Positions 5,501 to 5,648 of a stretch of DNA of 5,648 bases are shown here, piece by piece. Location of the stretch: the NCBI GenBank assembly GCA_023418055.1, contig JAEZDP010000307.1:1-5648 (forward strand), read 5' to 3'. Position numbers and translations under genes: made by a program. How positions within the stretch are numbered: the first letter of the stretch is position 1; each line of letters begins with the position of its first letter. The notes under the pieces are model-generated. The model did no database searches, had not been told where the DNA came from, and was given only the letters and a program-made list of their open reading frames with translations. Source of the stretch: Acidobacteriota bacterium (GTDB lineage Bacteria > Acidobacteriota > Vicinamibacteria > Vicinamibacterales > Vicinamibacteraceae).

Positions 5501-5648
5501 GTGGTCCGCCCCTTCCGCGCCCTCCGCGTCTCCGCGTGATCCCGCCGCGCCTCCCCCCTCCCTATGATCCCTGAACCTCTCCGGGCCCTCCGCGCCTCCG
5601 CGTGATTGAGTGCTCCGCCCCTTCCGCGCCCTCCGCGCCTCCGCGTGA
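5421..5648 (-). repeat. Inverted array of the G-rich repeat, overlapping the GxxExxY 3' end and reaching the window edge
   Basis: On the plus strand the units read CCTCCGCGCCTCCGCGTGA. A decayed unit is at about 5421-5447, and clean units end at 5496, 5539, 5605 and 5648. The exact 20-mer (inverted) is at 5477-5496, 5586-5605 and 5629-5648; the unit at 5521-5539 is the GTC variant. Units are preceded by C-rich links such as CCGCCCCTTCCGCGC. The first two units (5421-5447 and 5477-5496) lie inside the coding frame of the GxxExxY gene. The array ends exactly at the last base of the window, so it probably continues. Confidence 0.95.
5477..5648. repeat. 63-base direct duplication within the right array
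   Basis: Bases 5477-5539 and 5586-5648 match at 61 of 63 positions with an offset of 109. The two differences are at 5504/5613 (G/C) and 5529/5638 (T/C). Each copy holds two repeat units joined by the linker TGATTGAGTGSTCCGCCCC (S = G or C). The 46 bases between copies (5540-5585) are C-rich and unrelated to the linker. The duplication shows growth of the array by a larger unit than the 20-mer. Confidence 0.9.

Larger units (their letters stand above)
4947..5648. mobile_element. Candidate element: GxxExxY gene bracketed by inverted repeat arrays (right end may be cut by window)
   Basis: The 20-mer at 4947-4966 is perfectly inverted at 5477-5496, 5586-5605 and 5629-5648, and the 19-mer variant at 4976-4994 is perfectly inverted at 5521-5539. 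The single gene between them belongs to a nuclease-like family. This arrangement resembles a small element with terminal inverted repeats, but no transposase and no target-site duplication are visible. The same repeat also occurs away from the gene (316-480). A non-mobile repeat family that accumulates around such genes is an equal alternative. Confidence 0.3.

Overview
The window is GC-rich, densely coded DNA from an environmental bacterium. The gene set (gluconate-2-dehydrogenase-type GMC oxidoreductase, FG-GAP propeller protein, GxxExxY protein, and G-rich repeats of the TCACGCGGAGG type) resembles Acidobacteriota, for example Vicinamibacteria. Planctomycetes, Verrucomicrobia and Gemmatimonadetes are also possible. 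This placement is inference; the window has no rRNA or marker gene.

Layout. Positions 1-302 (minus strand) carry the N-terminal third of a monomeric-sarcosine-oxidase-like FAD amine oxidase that runs off the left edge. Positions 303-518 are a divergent intergenic region filled by a tandem array of a G-rich repeat. Four plus-strand genes follow: a VOC/glyoxalase-like protein (519-1187), a GMC-type dehydrogenase large subunit with a four-cysteine cluster motif (1233-2795), a Tat-signal gluconate 2-dehydrogenase subunit 3 (2792-3493), and a secreted FG-GAP/VCBS beta-propeller protein (3481-4596). The last three overlap by 4 and 13 bases and form a translationally coupled operon. They plausibly make a periplasmic dehydrogenase in which the small subunit carries the signal-less large subunit out through Tat.

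From 4597 the window is a repeat landscape. One forward repeat patch lies at 4647-4682, then comes about 230 bases with no recognisable gene, then more forward repeats at 4915-5004. A small GxxExxY protein of the PD-(D/E)XK nuclease-like superfamily follows (5012-5500), and then the same repeat in inverted orientation from 5421 to the end. The exact 20-mer TCACGCGGAGGCGCGGAGGG occurs twice on the plus strand (437-456, 4947-4966) and three times on the minus strand (5477-5496, 5586-5605, 5629-5648).

The most unusual signal is this GxxExxY gene bracketed by inverted G-rich repeats. The left repeat supplies the Shine-Dalgarno sequence, and the right repeat encodes the C-terminal tail and leads directly into the stop codon. 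The same repeat also sits about 4.5 kb away, between unrelated genes. Together this looks like an uncharacterised repeat family, possibly mobile or nuclease-linked.
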